NCBI GenBank assembly: GCA_027486585.1 | Contig: JAIXOU010000139.1 | Location: 1-64,000, forward strand | DNA: 64,000 nt | Source: Verrucomicrobiaceae bacterium | GTDB taxonomy: Bacteria; Verrucomicrobiota; Verrucomicrobiia; Verrucomicrobiales; Verrucomicrobiaceae | Direction of reading: 5' to 3' | In this document: piece by piece, positions 1-9,724 of the stretch | Layout of the letters: every line of letters begins with the position of its first letter | Position numbering within the stretch: position 1 is the stretch's first letter | The notes under the pieces: generated by a model | What the model was told of the DNA's origin: nothing | The model's database searches: none | The model's input: only the letters and a program-made list of their open reading frames with translations | Program-made: the position numbers and the translations under genes

Positions 1-27
1 AATTTGCGATCCAGTTCGGGTCGCGAT

Positions 28-61
28 TTTTTTGATTGAGCGCATGCGCTCAATCAAAAAA
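28..61. repeat. 34-bp perfect palindrome
   Basis: Two 17-base arms meet without a loop around GCATGC; every base from 28 to 61 pairs with its mirror. The outer ends are T6 on the left and A6 on the right, the reverse of the A-stem-T order of a Rho-independent terminator, so either transcript would end in A. It could be a protein-binding site, a cruciform or a hairpin in RNA. Function unknown. Confidence 0.85.
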
Positions 62-212
62 CAACCCCAGACCAAACATAACCAAATCCCCGAAACACAA
101 ACTTTCGGACACGCCCCAAGTCAGGGCGAGTGCCTAGTCTTCAGAAAACTCTTTTCCTTGGCAAAGTCAGGCTGCCGATTCTGGAAAATATAGTTGTCTG
201 GGGGCAAGGTAA

Positions 213-455
213 TGTACCCGAGGCTCAGAAAAGAGTTTTCCAGCGTGTCACCGTTTGGGCACCCCTCGAAAAAGAGTTTTCCAGCGTGTTACCAGTTTGG
301 GCACCCCTCGAAAAAGAGTTTTCCAGCGTGTTACCAGTTTGGGTACCCTTCAGAAAAGAGTTTTTCAGCGTGTTGCCAACTTGGGTACCCCTCAGAAAAG
401 AGTTTTTCAGCGTGTCACCAGTTTGGGTACCCTTCAGAAAAGAGTTTTCCAGGCC
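213..455. repeat. 42-bp tandem repeat array
   Basis: Five near-identical 42-bp units begin at about 253, 295, 337, 379 and 421, with a partial unit before (from about 213) and a truncated end near 453. Each unit carries GAAAAGAGTTTTC or a one-base variant, a small hairpin of 5-base arms around GAG. The unit length is a multiple of three, so several frames on both strands stay open and give false repetitive ORFs. An inverted copy of the core (GAAAACTCTTTTC) lies outside at 144-156. No unique spacers separate the units, so this is not a CRISPR. Confidence 0.85.
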
Positions 456-496
456 TGAGGTACATTCCCTTCCTGCCAGAAAACTATTGGCTCTAG

Positions 497-679
497 AATA
501 GACAGTCCTACTTTGCCGGCGAAAGCGCAGGCCCAGCAACAGGCACGGCCGGCCTTACCTCCGCCAGCACGAAGAGCACAGGCACATTCGTCTTTACCGT
601 CACCGGTATTACCTTCACGGGTTCCACGTTCAGCCCTGCCAGCAACACCGAGACCACCGACTCCATCAGCAATCCCTGA
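497..679 (+). pseudogene. C-terminal remnant of an exported Thr/Ser/Gly-rich protein
   Basis: The frame ending at the TGA at 677-679 reads as a protein tail rich in T, S and G with alternating hydrophobic residues (for example FVFTVTGITFTGSTF), typical of beta-rich surface proteins or adhesins. The frame is closed upstream by TAG at 494-496 and has no start codon, so only about 60 codons survive. The 42-bp array directly precedes it. No domain family could be assigned. Confidence 0.4.
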
Positions 680-1006
680 TCGAGGGTTGGGGGCCGCGGG
701 CGGACGAAAGATTTCGGCTAAAAACCGTGCTTGGTTCCGTGAGTTTCGGGGGACACGTCTGATTTCTGGTTCTTGGTTACTGAGGACTGACAGAATTCGA
801 GAGCAGCGCTTGAATCATCGGACGTGGCCCTGATGACCCTCATGCCTTAGCCCATGAGCGCAAAACATGTCACACAGTAATGGACTTGTTAAAATGCGTT
901 GCGCTGGAAGCAGCGGTTCTGTTAACGTCACCACTGTTAGGCCAAGAAACCGAGTCCACACGACCTCGTGGAATACCTATGACCAACAACCAACCAAGTT
1001 ATCCCA
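680..1006. other. Intergenic stretch without recognised feature
   Basis: About 330 bases between the exported-protein remnant and the small membrane gene at 1007. Short open frames here lack protein-like composition. The text around 745-790 (GGGGGACACGTC and the following TTCTGGTTCTTGGTTACTG) looks like low-complexity intergenic filler. No promoter, RNA or hairpin could be supported. Confidence 0.5.
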
Positions 1007-1183
1007 ATGAGCATTGAAGACCCAGTTGTTATCCTTGCAGTCACGATTTTTGTCGTATCCGCCGCCGCTTCCATTTTTGGCCCTGCTCGCTGGCGCACCA
1101 ATAAACTCAAACCTAAGTTTGCTGTGATTGCCGGAGTTCTTTTGCTAGCAGGTGTTGCAATCTATCTTTTTGCGCAATCCTAG
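1007..1183 (+). CDS. Small two-helix membrane protein, 58 aa
   Basis: The frame runs from ATG 1007 to TAG 1181-1183 and encodes 58 residues. Two hydrophobic segments, about residues 7-24 (VVILAVTIFVVSAAASIF) and 38-56 (FAVIAGVLLLAGVAIYLF), flank a basic loop (RWRTNKLKPK). By the positive-inside rule this is a helical hairpin in the inner membrane with the loop in the cytoplasm. No family was recognised. There is no clear Shine-Dalgarno sequence, and the gene sits among decayed sequence, but the clean hydrophobic pattern argues that it is real. Confidence 0.55.
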   Translation: MSIEDPVVILAVTIFVVSAAASIFGPARWRTNKLKPKFAVIAGVLLLAGVAIYLFAQS

Positions 1184-1188
1184 CTCAA

Positions 1189-1293
1189 GAGATTTCGAAT
1201 GTGGGTTCCAACGGCTATCCGAGCAGCTACACTCTCGTCATCAAACCCATGAGCAACCCACGCCGCACTTTCCTCATCAATCTGTCGGAATAA
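1189..1293 (+). pseudogene. C-terminal fragment of an unknown, probably exported protein
   Basis: A frame ending at TAA 1291-1293 reads as a plausible protein tail (SNVGSNGYPSSYTLVIKP, then TFLINLSE). Upstream the frame runs into the end of the small membrane gene and has no credible start, so this appears to be the surviving end of a lost gene. With the remnant at 497-679 it suggests that this corner of the window has accumulated broken surface-protein genes. No family assigned. Confidence 0.3.
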
Positions 1294-1345
1294 AGCTGCT
1301 GACAAATCTCACGATCTGTGGATGATCAAGAGGATAGCCGAAGTT

Positions 1346-1921
1346 ATGAGTTTTATGTTCCGAACGATTCTGCTTTTCTTGTGCAGCGCGCTCGTCGGCT
1401 GTGTAATTCAGCCTGCGTCGCCTCCCACTTCGCCGGCCCGCGGCCCGTTTACTGAGAAGTGCCCGAATTGCGGGCTCATCTTCCATTACAATGACACATT
1501 CGACAGTCGCGATTACAGTTTCTTTAGCAGCATCCTCGGCGTGCGGAAACAGGACCTCGAGCTATATTACCGAGCGCCCCACGGGCCGACTCCTTCTTGT
1601 TTCTCAACCTGGACAAAGGACACACCTTTTTCATCGCTGACCAAAGATCTTCCATCTCTCCGTCGCGACACATACAATTCATTCATCGAGCGGAACGCCG
1701 AAATTGCGCAACACACAATAACAGACTTTAGGAGCAGCGCCGGGCGCACAATCCACATCGTTAAGCAGCGCGGCGACCATGCACCACTTTCTCTTTCACG
1801 CCTAGGTTTCAGCCGCGACGGACGCCAAGCGCTCCTCTATCGGAATTCATCATTCTTGCTCTACACGCGAGTCGGCAACGAATGGGAAGAAACCTCTGCT
1901 TCGTTGATATGGATGTTTTGA
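1346..1921 (+). CDS. Putative lipoprotein, 191 aa
   Basis: The protein starts with a short n-region and hydrophobic core ending in a lipobox (LVGC, Cys about residue 19), so it should be lipidated and membrane anchored. A CPNCG motif follows about 25 residues later; a single CxxC is too little to call a zinc ribbon. The C-terminal part has a beta-rich look (LSRLGFSRDGRQALLYR). ATG 1346 is preferred over ATG 1322 because it gives a signal peptide of normal length. The broken gene at 2042-2452 is in the same frame, but stops separate the two. Function unknown. Confidence 0.6.
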   Translation: MSFMFRTILLFLCSALVGCVIQPASPPTSPARGPFTEKCPNCGLIFHYNDTFDSRDYSFFSSILGVRKQDLELYYRAPHGPTPSCFSTWTKDTPFSSLTKDLPSLRRDTYNSFIERNAEIAQHTITDFRSSAGRTIHIVKQRGDHAPLSLSRLGFSRDGRQALLYRNSSFLLYTRVGNEWEETSASLIWMF

Positions 1922-2041
1922 TCGCAACGCCCAATACAACGAATGTAGGCAGAGGCTCGTATGGCATCTGTCGCCTCATCGACACTTTCTACTCAAGATC
2001 GCCTGATCAAAACGTCGATATAGCTACTTCCTCGCAACCCG

Positions 2042-2452
2042 ATGAAATCGCCACAAAACTACATTCCTTCTAGAATACTTTCAGGAGAGACCGAGCGCTT
2101 TCGGCAGCACAGTTTTACTGGTTGGATACCTCTCGATCTTCTTCAGGAAGCGCCGGACTTTGCAACGGGCATCGGATAAGTTCCAATCTATGCCGAACAC
2201 GCCGCCGATTTTTCGGGTCGCTATCTTTTCTGGAGTCCGCCGCCGGACGCCTGCTTCGAGGTCAGGTCAGGGCGGACGGAAGAGCAGTTCAGAGAGTTCG
2301 ACCAAGTCAATATCGAGCGAGGCTGGTATTTGCTTACGCTGCACATCAACGAGCAGAACGTCTATTCCGCCGTCTGGATCAATCCAGACCACGATGACAC
2401 AGCCACGGAGATCCTTTCCTCTTATGGCATAACTCCCGCACAACGAGTCTGA
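2042..2452 (+). pseudogene. Gene of unknown function split by an in-frame TAA
   Basis: From ATG 2042 an open frame runs 45 codons to TAA 2177-2179 and continues in the same frame, protein-like, for another 90 codons to TGA 2450-2452. The second half (YAEHAADFSGRYLFWSPPP, NIERGWYLLTLHINEQN) has no usable start codon, so the simplest reading is one roughly 136-codon gene killed by a nonsense change. Short open frames in other phases are shadows. No family recognised. A sequencing error at 2177 is the main alternative. Confidence 0.5.
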
Positions 2453-2600
2453 GCCTACTCGACTAAGCTTCTACTGGAGTTACAGAGAGGAGTCCCGTTT
2501 GAGATTGGGACGGTGTGGAGGTAGGATTACGGGTCCCCCAACTGCCTTCGATGGACGGCGCTTTGAGGACGAAGAAGCCCTTCCACCCAGGCTAGAAAGC

Positions 2601-3167
2601 CTAGGCTACGGTGGTTCGGCGGCGAGCCTGGCGGTTTAACATAATGAGCGCAGCGATTAATCCAATCAAGCCGCCGAGATAGCTGGCGTTGTGGATGTAG
2701 CCGACTTGGACAAAAGCGACGGCGTCGATCACGTCGTTGGGCGTGAGCAGGCCTTCCCAGCGAGCCATGATGGGGTCTTCGGCAGTCTTGGGGGCGATGG
2801 TGTAGGCGATGATGGCAAAGACGAGAGCCGTGAGCATCATAAGGCCGACGCCTTTGAGACTGAGCTGAGCGGATTGCTTTAAAGAAAGGCGGGGCAGGGT
2901 TGTGCGACCCATGAACCAGCCGGCAAAGAATCCGACCCACCAGGTGGCAAGGAAGCCGATCTCGGCGACGAGGAGTCGCTCAGGCTGGCTTTGGTCGAGG
3001 TAATGAAACTGATGAAACTTGAACTCGGTGAAGTACTCGTAGCCAAGCGTGAAGGTGATCTGATCGTGAAGGATACCATAGACCCCAGCGATGAGGGCAC
3101 CCACGGACCCGAAGACGAACATCCAACCGAACTGCCGAAGCGTGAAGGTGGGGTAGAGCAGGTTCAT
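2601..3167 (-). CDS. Four-helix integral membrane protein, 188 aa
   Basis: Predicted transmembrane helices lie at about residues 13-33, 66-87, 104-125 and 161-177, with a polar loop (34-63, rich in Y, F and H) after the first. The tail is basic (NRQARRRT), consistent with a cytoplasmic C-terminus. It starts 4 bases after the end of hrpA on the same strand, so it is probably co-transcribed with it. No family recognised; it could be a small inner-membrane protein of the DUF type. Confidence 0.75.
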   Translation of the reverse strand: MNLLYPTFTLRQFGWMFVFGSVGALIAGVYGILHDQITFTLGYEYFTEFKFHQFHYLDQSQPERLLVAEIGFLATWWVGFFAGWFMGRTTLPRLSLKQSAQLSLKGVGLMMLTALVFAIIAYTIAPKTAEDPIMARWEGLLTPNDVIDAVAFVQVGYIHNASYLGGLIGLIAALIMLNRQARRRTTVA

Positions 3168-3171
3168 GGGG

Positions 3172-6100
3172 TTAGGTTAACAGCGCCTCGAGCCGTTTCA
3201 AGCTGACGGGTTGGGCGGTGCCGAGTTCCTGGGCGAAGATGGAGACGCGGTACTCTTCGAAGAGCCAGCGAAAGGTTTCGTGGTTGCTTGGGCGCACTTC
3301 TTTTTCCCAGCCTTGGAAATCTTGGATGACGAGGGCTTTGTCGGCATCTTTGGCGGCGTTGTTGGCGGCGCGTTCGGCGCGGATGTAGATGGCCTTCAGG
3401 TAGCGCGGCAGGTGGATCAACTGAGCATGTGGGGTGATGGCGAGGACGTTCATGGGCAGCAGGCGCAGAAGGTCCTGATCCATGCCAGGGTAACGTTTGG
3501 GATAGGCTTGAATTTTTTGTCGCCAGTCGTCGCAGAGCTTCAAGAGATCCCGCACTTTCTGGGTCAGGGCGGGCAGTTCCTTGCGCGCGGTTTCACAGAG
3601 GCTCTGAAAGCGTTTTTCCGTGAGCGGCAGCAAGGGTTGTAAGCGCAGGACGTGTGCTAGCAGATGCTCCTGAGCTTGCTGGGAAAGCGGGGCAGCGGCA
3701 GCAGGCGAGGCGGCGGTGCCGGGCAGCGATAGATGGGCGAGGCCACTCAGGGGACGTGCGATGGTCTTGGCCCCGGCATCAAAACTACGCAGTTCCTTTT
3801 GCAGCCAGGCGATGTCCTTGCCTAACGCCAGCTCCGCGAGTCGGCGCACAGCAGCGGGTGAGGCTGCCGTGACTTCGTCTGGCTTGCGGAAGAGGCGCAG
3901 ATCAACTTCGCCCTCGCGCAGCAGCAGGCCGGGATAGCCGTGCACGGGGACACCGTGAATTTCTTCGACGAGGATCGACTCCGGTAAGTCGCCAAAGGTC
4001 CAGCTGGGCAGCGCATACTTTTCCACACGTGGCAGCAGTTTTTCCCAGGCGTCTGAGCGGGTCTCTTGCTTTTTGACGGTGGCGCGCAGGCTCTCGAGAT
4101 CCCGGGTGGCGATCATGGATTGATTGCCCTGAGCCATGACTTCGACACGCGGCTTCAGATGCACGGGCACGCTGTCGGGGGGCCAGTCGCTGGCATCCAC
4201 CGGCACCTGATACACCTGACGCAGATGCTTGGCCAAGGCCTCCATGAAGTCGGTGCGTCCGGGATTGAATTCTTTGGCGATCTTTTTGGCGTTGGCCTCA
4301 ATCGGCATGAGTTGGCGACGGATGACTTTGGGCAAAGCACGTAGCAGGGTGGTGATGAGCTCCTCCCGCAGTCCGGGCACGAGCCACTGCACCTGACCGC
4401 TGGTCAAGGTTTCGGCCAAGGGCAGCGGAACCTGCACGGTGACGCCGTCATCGTCTTGGCCAGGTTTGTAGGCGTAGCTGATGGGCAGGACGTTGTTGCC
4501 GAGATTGGCCTGATCGGGGAATTGTTCGAGATCGCTGGAGAGATCGTCTCCGCCCGTGAGGTCATCTTCGGCCACGCAGAGAAAGTCGGGCTCACTGCGC
4601 AGGCGTTCGTTGACCAGTTTATTCAGGTCATGAATGGAGGAAACGCCATGGATGCGGGCGCGATAAAACTCGAAGAGATGCTCTTCAATGGCATAGACGC
4701 GACTGCTGCGCACACGAGTTAGGGCGGCCTCCAGGCGATCACGCAGCTTTTGATTGTAACCAAAGAAGCGATGCGGGATGAGAGTGGTGCCCTCTAAAAG
4801 CGCGCCACGGATGAAGAGCTGTGTGGCACCGACGGGATCGATCTTCCCAAAGTCGATGGGTTGGCGTTTTACCTCCAGTCCATGCAGCAGCAGGCGCTCG
4901 GTGACCAGTACGCGCCCTGCTTTGGCACTCCAATGCGGCTCACTGTAGCGTCTCTCTAATAGATGGGCACCGAGTTCCGCGGCCCACTGCGGGTCAATGC
5001 GGGCGACGGTTCTGGCAAAGAGTTGGCTGGTCTGGACGATCTCGCCTGCGACGATCCAGAGGGGCTGTTTGGTTTTCTCTTGGCCGGGCTTGGCGTTCTT
5101 TTCACGGCGCTCGTAGAGATTGGAGCCAGGAAAGATGGTGACCTCTCGGTTTCCTGAAGCCTTGTAGGCATTCCGCTCCTGACGCATGGCGATGTCGCCC
5201 AGATGCCCGGCGACGATGCAGCGATGCAGAGCAATCTCCATGTTTGCTGGAGCTGGCGGCTGCTTGGCATCCCGAAAGGTGTCGCGCAGTTGCATCCACA
5301 CGTCCCGCCATTCGGACATGCGGGTGAAGGATAAAAAGTTAGACCGGCAGAATTTGCGCAAAGCATTCTTGCCGCCGCGCTCCTGATCAGGAGCGGCATA
5401 CCAGATTTTAAGCAGCGTGATGAAGTCCGAGTCCGGTGCGGCAAAGGCTTTGTGGGCAGCGTTGGCCAGTTCCTTGCGCTCCTCTGGGCGCTCGCGGGGG
5501 TCGGGGATACTCAAGCCAGCGGCCAGGACGAGCATGTCTTCCAGGCAGCCTTCTTCCCGAGCCTGAAGCAACATGCGACCGAGGGTCGGGTCCAAGGGCA
5601 GGGCAGCCAGCTCGCGACCGCGCTCGGTCATGTCATGGGTTTCATTCAAGGCACCGAGTTCATGCAGCAGGTCATAGCCCGCACGGATGGCGGCACTGAC
5701 GGGCGGATTGATGAAGGGAAAAGTTTCGATCTCGCCTAACCGAAAGGCCTTCATGCGGAGGATGACCTCGGCAAGATTGGAGCGCTGAATCTCCGGCTGG
5801 GTGAAGCGTGGACGTTTGTCGAAATCATCCTGCGCATACAGCCGGATGCAGATGCCATCCTGCACACGACCCGCACGGCCAGCGCGCTGATTGGCGCTGC
5901 TTTGCGAGATGGCCTCCACCGGCAGGCGCTTGGTCCGCGTGCGGGGATTGTAACGGCTCATGCGGGCGAGGCCGGTATCGATCACGTAGCGGATGCGGGG
6001 TAGCGTGATGGAGGTCTCCGCGACGTTGGTGGCGATGATGACGCGACGTTTGGCTCCAGGTGAAAAGACGCGCTGCTGCTCGGCCGAGGCCATGCGACCA

Positions 6101-6948
6101 AACAAAGCCAGCACCTCAATGCCGGCACCGAGCCGGCCATCGAGAATGTCCCGTGTGTCGCGAATGTCCCGCTCGGTGGGCATGAAGACGAGCACGTCGC
6201 CTTCGCTGGTCTCGATGAGGACGTCTTCGACGGCATTGACGGTGGCATCGAGATGGGTGGGATCTTCGTCACTGTCACCGACCGGTAGATAGCGGATATC
6301 CACGGGGTAGAGTCGCCCAGAGACCTCAATGATGGGCGCGCCGCCAAAGTGGGCGCTGAAGGCCTCGGTATCGATGGTGGCTGAGGTGACGATGAGTTTG
6401 AGCTCGGGTCGCTTGGGCAGAAGGGTCTTCAGGTAGCCAAGCAGGAAGTCAATGTTGAGCGATCGCTCATGCGCCTCATCCAGGATGAGCATGGAGTAGT
6501 TTTTTAGCAGCGGATCACTTTGGATTTCAGCCAGCAAAATCCCGTCGGTCATGAACTTCACCTTGGTCTCTCGGCTGGTATCGTCACTGAAGCGCATCTT
6601 ACAGCCGACCATGCCGCCCCAGCGCACATTCAGCTCCTCGGCCACTCGATGGGAGACACTCATGGCGGCGACCCGCCGCGGCTGGGTGCACCCGATCTGG
6701 CCGGGAGCATCCCCCATGACCTCGAGGCACATTTTGGGAAGCTGAGTCGTCTTTCCCGAGCCTGTTTCCCCAGCTAAAATCACCACCTGATGGCCACGGA
6801 TCGCAGCGAGGATGTCCTCACGGCGTGAAGTGATGGGAAGGTCAGGCGGGTATTGAATCAAAGCTCGAAAAAGGTGGGATGTCTGCTTTCGAGGAGAGTG
6901 GCATCTTAGACAACCAAAAAGGCCTGAAATGAAGGAGAACTCGTTCAC
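3172..6948 (-). CDS. hrpA: ATP-dependent RNA helicase HrpA (DEAH box)
   Basis: DEAH/RHA helicase that unwinds RNA using ATP; E. coli HrpA acts in mRNA processing and rescue of stalled ribosomes. Visible motifs: Walker A GETGSGKTT at 60-68, motif II DEAH at 157-160, SAT at 189-191, and motif VI QRAGRAGR near 350. The HA2/OB-fold region follows, then a long C-terminal domain of the DUF3418 type seen in HrpA. The length of 1258 aa is close to the roughly 1300 aa of the E. coli enzyme, so the gene is complete. The first 30 residues precede the conserved region, so a slightly later start is possible. It is divergent from topB. Confidence 0.95.
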   Translation of the reverse strand: MNEFSFISGLFGCLRCHSPRKQTSHLFRALIQYPPDLPITSRREDILAAIRGHQVVILAGETGSGKTTQLPKMCLEVMGDAPGQIGCTQPRRVAAMSVSHRVAEELNVRWGGMVGCKMRFSDDTSRETKVKFMTDGILLAEIQSDPLLKNYSMLILDEAHERSLNIDFLLGYLKTLLPKRPELKLIVTSATIDTEAFSAHFGGAPIIEVSGRLYPVDIRYLPVGDSDEDPTHLDATVNAVEDVLIETSEGDVLVFMPTERDIRDTRDILDGRLGAGIEVLALFGRMASAEQQRVFSPGAKRRVIIATNVAETSITLPRIRYVIDTGLARMSRYNPRTRTKRLPVEAISQSSANQRAGRAGRVQDGICIRLYAQDDFDKRPRFTQPEIQRSNLAEVILRMKAFRLGEIETFPFINPPVSAAIRAGYDLLHELGALNETHDMTERGRELAALPLDPTLGRMLLQAREEGCLEDMLVLAAGLSIPDPRERPEERKELANAAHKAFAAPDSDFITLLKIWYAAPDQERGGKNALRKFCRSNFLSFTRMSEWRDVWMQLRDTFRDAKQPPAPANMEIALHRCIVAGHLGDIAMRQERNAYKASGNREVTIFPGSNLYERREKNAKPGQEKTKQPLWIVAGEIVQTSQLFARTVARIDPQWAAELGAHLLERRYSEPHWSAKAGRVLVTERLLLHGLEVKRQPIDFGKIDPVGATQLFIRGALLEGTTLIPHRFFGYNQKLRDRLEAALTRVRSSRVYAIEEHLFEFYRARIHGVSSIHDLNKLVNERLRSEPDFLCVAEDDLTGGDDLSSDLEQFPDQANLGNNVLPISYAYKPGQDDDGVTVQVPLPLAETLTSGQVQWLVPGLREELITTLLRALPKVIRRQLMPIEANAKKIAKEFNPGRTDFMEALAKHLRQVYQVPVDASDWPPDSVPVHLKPRVEVMAQGNQSMIATRDLESLRATVKKQETRSDAWEKLLPRVEKYALPSWTFGDLPESILVEEIHGVPVHGYPGLLLREGEVDLRLFRKPDEVTAASPAAVRRLAELALGKDIAWLQKELRSFDAGAKTIARPLSGLAHLSLPGTAASPAAAAPLSQQAQEHLLAHVLRLQPLLPLTEKRFQSLCETARKELPALTQKVRDLLKLCDDWRQKIQAYPKRYPGMDQDLLRLLPMNVLAITPHAQLIHLPRYLKAIYIRAERAANNAAKDADKALVIQDFQGWEKEVRPSNHETFRWLFEEYRVSIFAQELGTAQPVSLKRLEALLT

Positions 6949-7053
6949 TGATCCTGCTTATTGAGGAAATTCAGGCATTGAAAAGATTGACATAGAGGCG
7001 GAATGGATGCCCTAGATGGCCCCACTCCTGCCGTCCCCCTCGTACTGCCTCTC

Positions 7054-9675
7054 ATGTCCAAAGCCCTAATTATTGCCGAAAAGCCCAGTGTTGCCGCCGA
7101 TCTTGCCCGTGCTTTGGCGAAATCTCCCGGCATGAAGGCCTTTACCAAGGAGAAGGATTATTATGAAAATGAAACCCACGTCATCTCCAGCGCCGTCGGT
7201 CACTTGATCGAGTTGGCGATGCCTGAGGTGAATGGCAAAAAGATTGGCTGGGGCTGGACGAGCCTGCCGATCATGCCCCAGGAGTTTGAGCTGAAGCCTA
7301 TTGAAGACAGCGCCGACCGATTCAAGCTTTTGAAGAAGCTGATTGCTCGCAAAGACGTGGATCGTCTGATCAATGCTTGCGATGCTGGCCGTGAGGGAGA
7401 GTTGATTTTCCGTTACATCATTGAAGCTGTGGGTAGTAAGAAGCCTGTGCAGCGTCTCTGGATGCAGTCCATGACTCAGGGGGCAATCTTGGATGCCTAC
7501 AAAAAGCTGCGGACTGGAGCTGAAATGCAGCCGCTGGCAGATGCCGCGAAGTGCCGCAGTGAATCCGATTGGTTGGTCGGCATCAATGCGACCCGTGCCC
7601 TTACTGCGCTCAATTCCCGTAACGGTGGTTTCCGTCTGACGCCTGCCGGGCGTGTGCAGACCCCGACGCTGACCATTCTGGCCAAGCGTGAGAATGAGAT
7701 TCAGGCGTTTGTCTCACGCACTTATTATGAAGTGCATGGCCTGTTTGAGGTCTCGGCTGGGAAATATGAAGGACGCTGGTTCAATGAGTCCTTCCAGAAA
7801 GATGAGAAGGACGAGCATAAGAAAGCTGAGCGTCTTTGGGATCTGCAAAAAGCTGAGGAGATCGTCAAACGCTGCCTCGGTAAGCAGGGCAAGATTGAGC
7901 AGATCACCAAGCCGACTAAGCAGATCGCTCCACTTCTTTATGACCTGACCAGCCTGCAACGTGAGGCCAGCAATCGCTTTGGTTTCTCTGCACGCCGAAC
8001 TCTCCAGATCGCTCAGGCACTGTATGAGAAGTTCAAAGTGCTGACCTATCCAAGAACAGATTCTCGCTATTTGCCTGAAGACTATTTGGATACGGTCAAG
8101 GAGACGATGAAGACCTTTGCCAGCCATGATCGGAAGAAGCAGGATGCCTTGCCTCAGGATCTCGGCGACCACGCTGCCAAGGCTTTAGATAATAAATGGA
8201 TTCGGCCGACCAAACGCGTCTTTGATACGACGAAAGTGAGTGATCACTTTGCCATCATCCCCACCGGTCAGATTCCACCGAAAGAGCTGCCTGAGGCCGA
8301 GCAAAAGCTCTTTGACATGGTCTCGCGCCGTTTTGTAGCCGTCTTCTTCCCACCAGCTGAATTTGAGGTGACCACGCGCATCACCCGCATTGATCAGGAT
8401 GCCTTCAAGAGTGAGGGTAAAGTCCTGGTTGAGCCAGGATGGCTGGCTGTTTATGGCAAAAAAGCCGCCGAAGAAGCTGCTGCAGAAGGCGAGAGCAATG
8501 CCAAGCTGCTGGTTTACGCCAAGCATGGCGACAGTGCGAAAAATGTGGATTGTGAAGCTGCCACCTTGCAGACTAAACCCCCAGCACGCTTTACCGAAGC
8601 GACACTTCTCTCCACCATGGAGACAGCTGGAAAACTCGTCGATGATGAAGAGTTGGCAGAAGCGATGAGTGACCGTGGTCTTGGCACGCCAGCGACGCGT
8701 GCTGCCATCATCGAAGGTCTCATCAGTGATAAATACATTGAGCGCACAGGTCGTGAAATGGCGGTGACTTCGAAGGGGCTTTCCTTGATTGGTCAAATCA
8801 GCAGTATCGGGATCGAAGCGCTGAGCAGTCCTGAATTGACGGGGCAGTGGGAGCATAAGCTCCGCCAAATGGAGCACGCCAAGTTGGATCGCAGCACCTT
8901 CATGCGGGACATTCGCAGCCTGACTAGCGATGTCGTGGAGAAGACGCGTGCTTATCAGAAAATTGCCAAAGAACGTGTCTATCCTGATTTTGAAGCCAAA
9001 TGCGGTCTCTGTGGTCACTCTGGCTTCAAACAAAGTGAGGATGTGCTGACCTGCAAAAATGCCGAGTGCAAAGTGAAGGTCTATAAGGTGATCGCTGGCA
9101 AGGAATTGCCTAAAGATCAGATGCGCGAGCTTCTAGAAAAGCGCTTCTTAGCCCCGCAGGAAGGTTTCCGCAGCCGTCTGGGAAAAGAGTTCACGGCTGG
9201 GATCGAGATCAAGGACGACGGCAAAACCGGCTTTATCTTCCCTGGTGGAGCTAACGATCCAGATGCACCGCCGCCCTTCGACTACGACGCAGCGACTCCC
9301 ATCGCCGACTGCCCTGTTTGCGCTAAGAAAGGCCGCAAAGGCAAGATCTACCAAACGCCAGAGCATTACATGTGTAACGTCGCTGCCAAAGATGCCAAGG
9401 CCTGCAATGGTCGCCTGCCGCGTGTGCTCTGCAAAAAAGAGATCACCACGGCCAATGCGATCAAGTTCTTTACCGAAGGCAAGACGGACTTGATCGAAGG
9501 CATGATCTCCAAAAGAGGTCGTCCTTTCAGTTCTTTCCTCAAGTGCAATGCAGGAGACAAACGCCTGCTAGGCTGGGAATTCCCGCCGCGTGAGGCCAAG
9601 CCGAAAGCCGCGCCGAAGCCCAAAGGTCGTTTTGCTAAAAAAGCTGCTGCGGCTGAGGCCGAGGCAGCTGAGTGA
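7054..9675 (+). CDS. topB: DNA topoisomerase III (type IA)
   Basis: Type IA topoisomerase that cuts and passes single strands, relaxing or decatenating DNA. The Toprim domain begins at the N-terminus ([13 protein letters not shown]) and includes DAGREGE. The catalytic tyrosine is Tyr332 in YPRTDSRYL, close to Tyr328 of E. coli TopB. At 873 aa it is longer than the E. coli enzyme (653 aa). The extension holds Cys-rich zinc-ribbon-like segments ([15 protein letters not shown] near 650; [11 protein letters not shown] near 755), a RPFSSFLKC motif and an Ala/Lys-rich tail. ATG 7054 ([10 protein letters not shown]) is preferred to an in-frame ATG at 7003, which adds only a Pro-rich leader. Confidence 0.93.
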   Translation: MSKALIIAEKPSVAADLARALAKSPGMKAFTKEKDYYENETHVISSAVGHLIELAMPEVNGKKIGWGWTSLPIMPQEFELKPIEDSADRFKLLKKLIARKDVDRLINACDAGREGELIFRYIIEAVGSKKPVQRLWMQSMTQGAILDAYKKLRTGAEMQPLADAAKCRSESDWLVGINATRALTALNSRNGGFRLTPAGRVQTPTLTILAKRENEIQAFVSRTYYEVHGLFEVSAGKYEGRWFNESFQKDEKDEHKKAERLWDLQKAEEIVKRCLGKQGKIEQITKPTKQIAPLLYDLTSLQREASNRFGFSARRTLQIAQALYEKFKVLTYPRTDSRYLPEDYLDTVKETMKTFASHDRKKQDALPQDLGDHAAKALDNKWIRPTKRVFDTTKVSDHFAIIPTGQIPPKELPEAEQKLFDMVSRRFVAVFFPPAEFEVTTRITRIDQDAFKSEGKVLVEPGWLAVYGKKAAEEAAAEGESNAKLLVYAKHGDSAKNVDCEAATLQTKPPARFTEATLLSTMETAGKLVDDEELAEAMSDRGLGTPATRAAIIEGLISDKYIERTGREMAVTSKGLSLIGQISSIGIEALSSPELTGQWEHKLRQMEHAKLDRSTFMRDIRSLTSDVVEKTRAYQKIAKERVYPDFEAKCGLCGHSGFKQSEDVLTCKNAECKVKVYKVIAGKELPKDQMRELLEKRFLAPQEGFRSRLGKEFTAGIEIKDDGKTGFIFPGGANDPDAPPPFDYDAATPIADCPVCAKKGRKGKIYQTPEHYMCNVAAKDAKACNGRLPRVLCKKEITTANAIKFFTEGKTDLIEGMISKRGRPFSSFLKCNAGDKRLLGWEFPPREAKPKAAPKPKGRFAKKAAAAEAEAAE

Positions 9676-9724
9676 TCGTATTCTCTCAGTTGCACCTTTA
9701 TTCTAACCTTCTATTTTCCGACTC

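Noticed and set aside
28-61. Rho-independent terminator
   Set aside because: The T and A runs are on the wrong sides of the stem for either strand.
213-455. CRISPR array
   Set aside because: The units are contiguous 42-bp copies with no unique spacers and no cas gene nearby.
130-539. Repetitive open frames on both strands across the 42-bp array
   Set aside because: They are open because 42 is divisible by three; no start site or protein-like composition supports them, and several frames compete.
680-1006. Insertion-sequence remnant
   Set aside because: The GGGGGACACGTC text recalled element-associated sequence, but no transposase residue pattern or terminal repeat was found.
1882-2073. Small gene overlapping the lipoprotein end
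   Set aside because: It starts within the lipoprotein frame, has no ribosome site and no recognisable composition; it looks like a shadow.
8185-9033. 282-codon frame on the minus strand inside topB
   Set aside because: It lies wholly opposite a clear topoisomerase gene and has low-complexity, non-protein-like text; it is an antisense shadow.
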